From: an uncultured Collinsella sp.
Lineage (GTDB): Bacteria > Actinomycetota > Coriobacteriia > Coriobacteriales > Coriobacteriaceae
Length of the DNA: 64,000 bases
Reading direction: 5' to 3'
Assembly: GCA_902494345.1 (NCBI GenBank)
Contig: CABUSV010000012.1
Coordinates: forward strand, 6,877 to 70,876
A program made the position numbers and the translations under genes. The notes under the pieces were generated by a model that saw nothing but the letters and a program-made list of their open reading frames with translations, searched no databases and was not told the origin of the DNA. Below, in pieces: positions 61,263 to 64,000 of the stretch; position 1 is the stretch's first letter, and each line of letters starts with the position of its first letter.

Positions 61263-61298
61263 AGCCTCCGGACCTTCTGGCTCGGAGGCTTTCTTTTT
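61263..61298 (+). terminator. Terminator after LysR gene
   Basis: AGCCTCCG pairs with CGGAGGCT around 12 nt, followed by TTCTTTTT. Confidence 0.88.
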
Positions 61299-61350
61299 GC
61301 ATGTCTGCCTAAAACGACTTCTTGCCATGGCCCCTTGAGATTGGGCGGCA

Positions 61351-61556
61351 TTATCGAGCGTGGGCGTTCTCGTAGGCCTCTTTGATTTCTCCGGCAAATC
61401 GTCGGGAATCAGCGCCTTCACTCTATCCTCGTTGCCATCTTGGATCGCCTGCTCGTAGTACCAGCATTTGAACTTCAACATATCCAGCGCACGGTTCGTC
61501 TTCGCGAAAGCTCGTCGGAGCGGGGATAGAGCTTTGTCTGCGGGATACGAAATGCT
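61351..61556 (-). pseudogene. MerR regulator C-terminal fragment
   Basis: The minus strand encodes NRALDMLKFKCWYYEQA, then GNEDRVKALIPDDLPE, typical of the coiled-coil end of MerR regulators found beside oxidoreductases. After PE the family ending EIKEAYENAHAR and a stop are found in a shifted frame. The DNA-binding half is absent. It is a truncated, frameshifted remnant next to the LPxTG gene. Confidence 0.7.
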
Positions 61557-61558
61557 GG

Positions 61559-62476
61559 CTAGAGGTTGAGACGCCTTGTTGCAGAAATGCCAACTGCCGC
61601 AACTACACCACCGGCAACACTCAGGGCGGCTGCCATCGCACTGTTGTCACCCGTCGCGGGTAGGGTGGTCCCGGCTGGTTTAACCGCCGCTACTGCTTTG
61701 GTGGAAATGGGATTTGCCGTGGGCTTTTTTTCTTTGGGCTGCGGTGTGAGCTCGGGCTTGGTTTCCGGTTCGGGTTTGACCTCTGGGCTCGGCTTAACAC
61801 TTGGATCGGGTTTGGAACCGCTCGTATCGGTTGCAATCAAGTGCACGTCACTGTCGAAGACGTAACGGATGTAGTAATCGTGCCGCGTTTCGTGCATAAT
61901 CCCCTGCCCGCTGTCGAAGTCACGGTCAACGTGTGTGCCAAGGTAGGTTGAGCTGTTGAGGTCCAGCCTGTAGGGGATTTGGTCGTCGGCGTAACTGCCT
62001 GTAAAGACTACGGTTGCTCTAACGTGATTGTCAATCATGGTCAGGGCAATAGAGACGCTGGCCTCTTTGGGGTTCTCGGTTTTTATAAGGCTTTCGGTAT
62101 CGGTGTCGATCTTGAAGAGATGGACGGTGTCGTTAAGCTCGTAGATGAAGTCCTCGGGTTTGTCGGGAAAATCGCATACAAGAGCCTCGTTCTGGACCAA
62201 CTCGAAAGCAGGGGGTAGCTCCAAATCGTAGTAATGATCGACGGTGGTTGCTGTGAGGCTGCCTTCCGCGTTGACTTCGTCGCAGGTGATGGGTGCTGCG
62301 ACATCGGGTTCGGGCATTTCGGTCGCCAGTGCTGCGCAGGGTAGCAAAAGCTGCCCTGTCATAAGAATGCTTACTCCGAAGGCGACGACTCTGGCGCCTG
62401 CATGAAGCTTGACGTTGCGGATAGACGGGCCAGTGCGTTTGTTATGGGTTTGCGGTGCAACATGCTGTCCATACAT
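61559..62476 (-). CDS. LPxTG cell-wall anchored surface protein
   Basis: A 305-residue secreted protein. An N-terminal signal (hydrophobic VVAFGVSILMTGQLLLPCAALA, about residues 30-51) leads to an extracellular domain of about 170 residues of unknown fold. A proline/lysine-rich stalk (KPDPSVKPSPEVKPEPETKPE) follows, then LPATGD, a hydrophobic helix and RRLNL, the classical sortase signal. Sortase should attach it to peptidoglycan. The ligand is unknown. Start ATG behind AAGGAG. No sortase gene is in the window. Confidence 0.88.
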   Translation of the reverse strand: MYGQHVAPQTHNKRTGPSIRNVKLHAGARVVAFGVSILMTGQLLLPCAALATEMPEPDVAAPITCDEVNAEGSLTATTVDHYYDLELPPAFELVQNEALVCDFPDKPEDFIYELNDTVHLFKIDTDTESLIKTENPKEASVSIALTMIDNHVRATVVFTGSYADDQIPYRLDLNSSTYLGTHVDRDFDSGQGIMHETRHDYYIRYVFDSDVHLIATDTSGSKPDPSVKPSPEVKPEPETKPELTPQPKEKKPTANPISTKAVAAVKPAGTTLPATGDNSAMAAALSVAGGVVAAVGISATRRLNL

Positions 62477-62796
62477 AAGGCGCTCCTTGTTCGTAGGCCG
62501 GTTTCCGTGAATCTATATTGCGCCTGCCCGATTCGGCCAGGATCATACACGCGAACGCTCACGCGAGCAGGAGAAAGCTCTAGTTAATTTTCCCACAGTC
62601 GACACTTTGCGGCCAACGATTTGCTGTTCAATTCTCGTAGAGAGAATCAAGACAGTTGAGGAGTTGTCAGGCAATGAGATTGTGTCTAGAGAGCGCGAAC
62701 GAGAGATGCGATCTACAGACGACTGAATAGCTCCATCCGTTTTGGTTACAACGAAATGTGTGCCGCGCGCCTGCGGCATGAAGGAGGGAGATTTCT
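62477..62796. other. Divergent intergenic region
   Basis: No gene seen. A small inverted repeat, ATTCTC-GTAGA-GAGAAT, is at 62631-62647. TTGTCA (62664) and TAGAGA (62687), 17 bp apart, are a weak candidate promoter for the FMN protein downstream. Confidence 0.35.
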
Positions 62797-63327
62797 ATGA
62801 ATATCGTTGTATTGAGTGGTAGCCCGCGCAAGGGTGCCAATACCGACACCATGGTCGAGGCGTTTGCCGAGACCGCGCGCGAGGCCGGCCATACGGTCGA
62901 GGTCGTCCGCGTTGCCGGCAAAAAGATCGCTGGTTGTCTGGGATGCCAGTACTGCTTCGCCCATGAGGGCACCTGCGTGCAGAAGGATGACATGGCCGAC
63001 GTGATCGAGTCGCTGAAAGGCGTCGATATGGTCGTCTTCGCCTCGCCTATCTACTGGTTCGATATCACCGCGCAGGAAAAAGCTGCCATCGACCGCCTGT
63101 ATGCCTTTGGCGCCACGGGATTCCCGTTCACCAAGACGGCACTTTTGCTCGATAGCCACAGCGAGGGCGTCTATGATGCGGCGATTGCTATGTACAGGGC
63201 CACATGCGCGTACTGCAAGTGGGAGGACCAGGGCATTGTCACCATTAGCGGTATGACCGAGCGCGACAGCATGGCATCGTCGCCCAAGTTGGAAGAGGTG
63301 CGAGAGCTCGCTCGTAAGCTCGCCTAG
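62797..63327 (+). CDS. Flavodoxin-family FMN oxidoreductase
   Basis: A 176-residue protein of the NADPH-dependent FMN reductase/flavodoxin-like family. VVLSGSPRKGANTDTMVEAF binds FMN phosphate and ASPIYWFDI the ring. The CxxCxxC-like GCLGCQYCFAHEGTC is typical of the iron-sulfur flavoprotein relatives, though it is too short to be certain that a cluster is bound. Start after AAGGAGGGAG. It is probably a quinone, nitro or metal reductase; substrate unknown. Confidence 0.88.
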   Translation: MNIVVLSGSPRKGANTDTMVEAFAETAREAGHTVEVVRVAGKKIAGCLGCQYCFAHEGTCVQKDDMADVIESLKGVDMVVFASPIYWFDITAQEKAAIDRLYAFGATGFPFTKTALLLDSHSEGVYDAAIAMYRATCAYCKWEDQGIVTISGMTERDSMASSPKLEEVRELARKLA

Positions 63328-63348
63328 CGCGCATCTCCAATAACGAAC

Positions 63349-63386
63349 AAGGCCCGAAAGGTTCATTTGAACCATTCGGGCCTTGC
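63349..63386. terminator. Bidirectional terminator
   Basis: AAGGCCCGAA pairs perfectly with TTCGGGCCTT between the convergent FMN protein and gyrase-like genes. T-runs are weak on both sides. Confidence 0.6.
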
Positions 63387-63430
63387 TGCGTTTCAAGGGG
63401 GCTGGGCTGTCGGAACTGGCCAGACGGCTG

Positions 63431-64000
63431 TTAGTCAAACAAACTCGGCATGTCGTTTTCTTTCATGAGGGCGCCGGCAGAGGGGAGGCTCTGCGCGGTG
63501 AATTTCTCGGCCGAGACGCCGGCGCCAAGGATCTCCTCGGTTGTGCCGACGGTGGTGACCGAGCGGCCCTTCTTGGCGGTAAAGGCCTGGACGCCCTGCG
63601 TGTTGGTGGTTGTCTTGGTCTTGAGCAGCGACGTGTTGAAGTTCATCAGGCGGTAGTCGCTCGAGACCAGCGCGATGTCGCGATCTTCCTTGAGCACCTG
63701 GGCATACAGCAGCTTGCTGCCACCGTAGATGGCGTTCTTGAGGCGCTTGCGGTTGGTCTTGGTGACGTATCCAGAAAGCGCGACGCGCACTACGCGGCCG
63801 TTCTCAAAGACGAACAGCACGTCGGCTTTGTAGTCCTCGGGGTCGATGACCCAGATGACACTCTCGTCGGGTTCCATCTCGAGGTCGGTGGGCAGGTACG
63901 AGCCCAGCTGTGCCGACTTGGTATCCTCAAACGCCGCGACTTTGCACTTGTACACCTGGCTCTTGTTGGTAAAGACCAGCAGCTCGTGGGTGTTGGAGGA
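63431..64000 (-). CDS. DNA gyrase A/ParC-like subunit, C-terminal part
   Basis: The last 190 codons of a type IIA topoisomerase A subunit; the 5' part is beyond the window. The sequence shows the C-terminal beta-propeller blades (LLVFTNKSQVYKCKV; VLFVFENGRVVRVALSGY; DIALVSSDYRLMNFN), with a divergent end. It could be GyrA or the ParC-type homologue; the missing catalytic region would decide. No GyrA-box can be seen in this part. Confidence 0.75.
   Translation of the reverse strand, partial: SSNTHELLVFTNKSQVYKCKVAAFEDTKSAQLGSYLPTDLEMEPDESVIWVIDPEDYKADVLFVFENGRVVRVALSGYVTKTNRKRLKNAIYGGSKLLYAQVLKEDRDIALVSSDYRLMNFNTSLLKTKTTTNTQGVQAFTAKKGRSVTTVGTTEEILGAGVSAEKFTAQSLPSAGALMKENDMPSLFD

Noticed and set aside
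61005..61481. 158-codon minus-strand ORF starting MLKFKCWYYEQ
   Set aside because: Only the first 30 residues are of MerR origin; the rest runs antisense to the LysR gene. It is described as a MerR fragment.

Overview
The window is a 64 kb piece of a high-GC (roughly 60 percent) bacterial chromosome. The gene content points to a gut Coriobacteriia, most likely Collinsella or a close relative. This is an inference from a type III glutamine synthetase, a MurT-GatD peptidoglycan amidation enzyme, an LPxTG surface protein, Coriobacteriia-like 4Fe-4S proteins and the tmRNA tag; no 16S gene is present to prove it.

Layout. 1-6.5 kb: palindromic repeats, an AAA_14/DUF4143 ATPase, and an AraC regulator divergent from a two-gene ABC exporter-type system. 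7-10.8 kb: a DUF6110 protein with a P1B ATPase, an antitoxin-PIN toxin pair and an unknown protein. 11-11.9 kb: tmRNA with its terminator and a 62-bp tandem hairpin repeat. 12-20.4 kb: patatin lipase, rplM-rpsI, glmM, a lone EIIA-Glc, nagB and a 999-residue SARP/BTAD regulator. 20.4-27.8 kb (minus strand): yhbY, a methyltransferase, a PFL (UPF0210) protein, and a one-carbon operon metF, MetH activation protein, metH. 28-30.3 kb: type III glutamine synthetase. 30.4-32.5 kb: a 223-bp MITE-like repeat, an intact IS3-family element that split a terminator, and tRNA-Glu. 32.5-36.9 kb: fused MurT-GatD and two unknown helical proteins.

37-42 kb: iron alcohol dehydrogenase, glycerol dehydrogenase, a broken second glycerol dehydrogenase and a polyferredoxin. 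42-47.3 kb: an alpha-glucoside module (GntR/UTRA regulator, zinc dehydrogenase, PTS EIICB, GH4 6-phospho-alpha-glucosidase) with matching operators in front of both divergent arms. The PTS enzyme has no EIIA domain, so the lone EIIA at 15.4 kb may serve it. 47.4-52.5 kb: ychF, small membrane and regulatory genes, asparaginase, guaA. 52.5-61.5 kb is accessory and partly decayed: a small methyltransferase island bounded by a copy of the guaA 3' end, a ToxN/AbiQ-like toxin behind a structured leader, yjdF with its probable riboswitch, a broken AAA_14 ATPase, an iron alcohol dehydrogenase and two aldo/keto reductases sharing a motif with a LysR gene, and fragments of a flavodoxin and a MerR regulator. 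61.5-64 kb: an LPxTG protein, an FMN oxidoreductase and the 3' part of a gyrase A/ParC-like gene cut by the window edge.

The strongest unexplained signal is the number of long intergenic inverted repeats. Two of them share a conserved core with an internal hairpin but have entirely different, near-perfect 32-33 bp outer arms.
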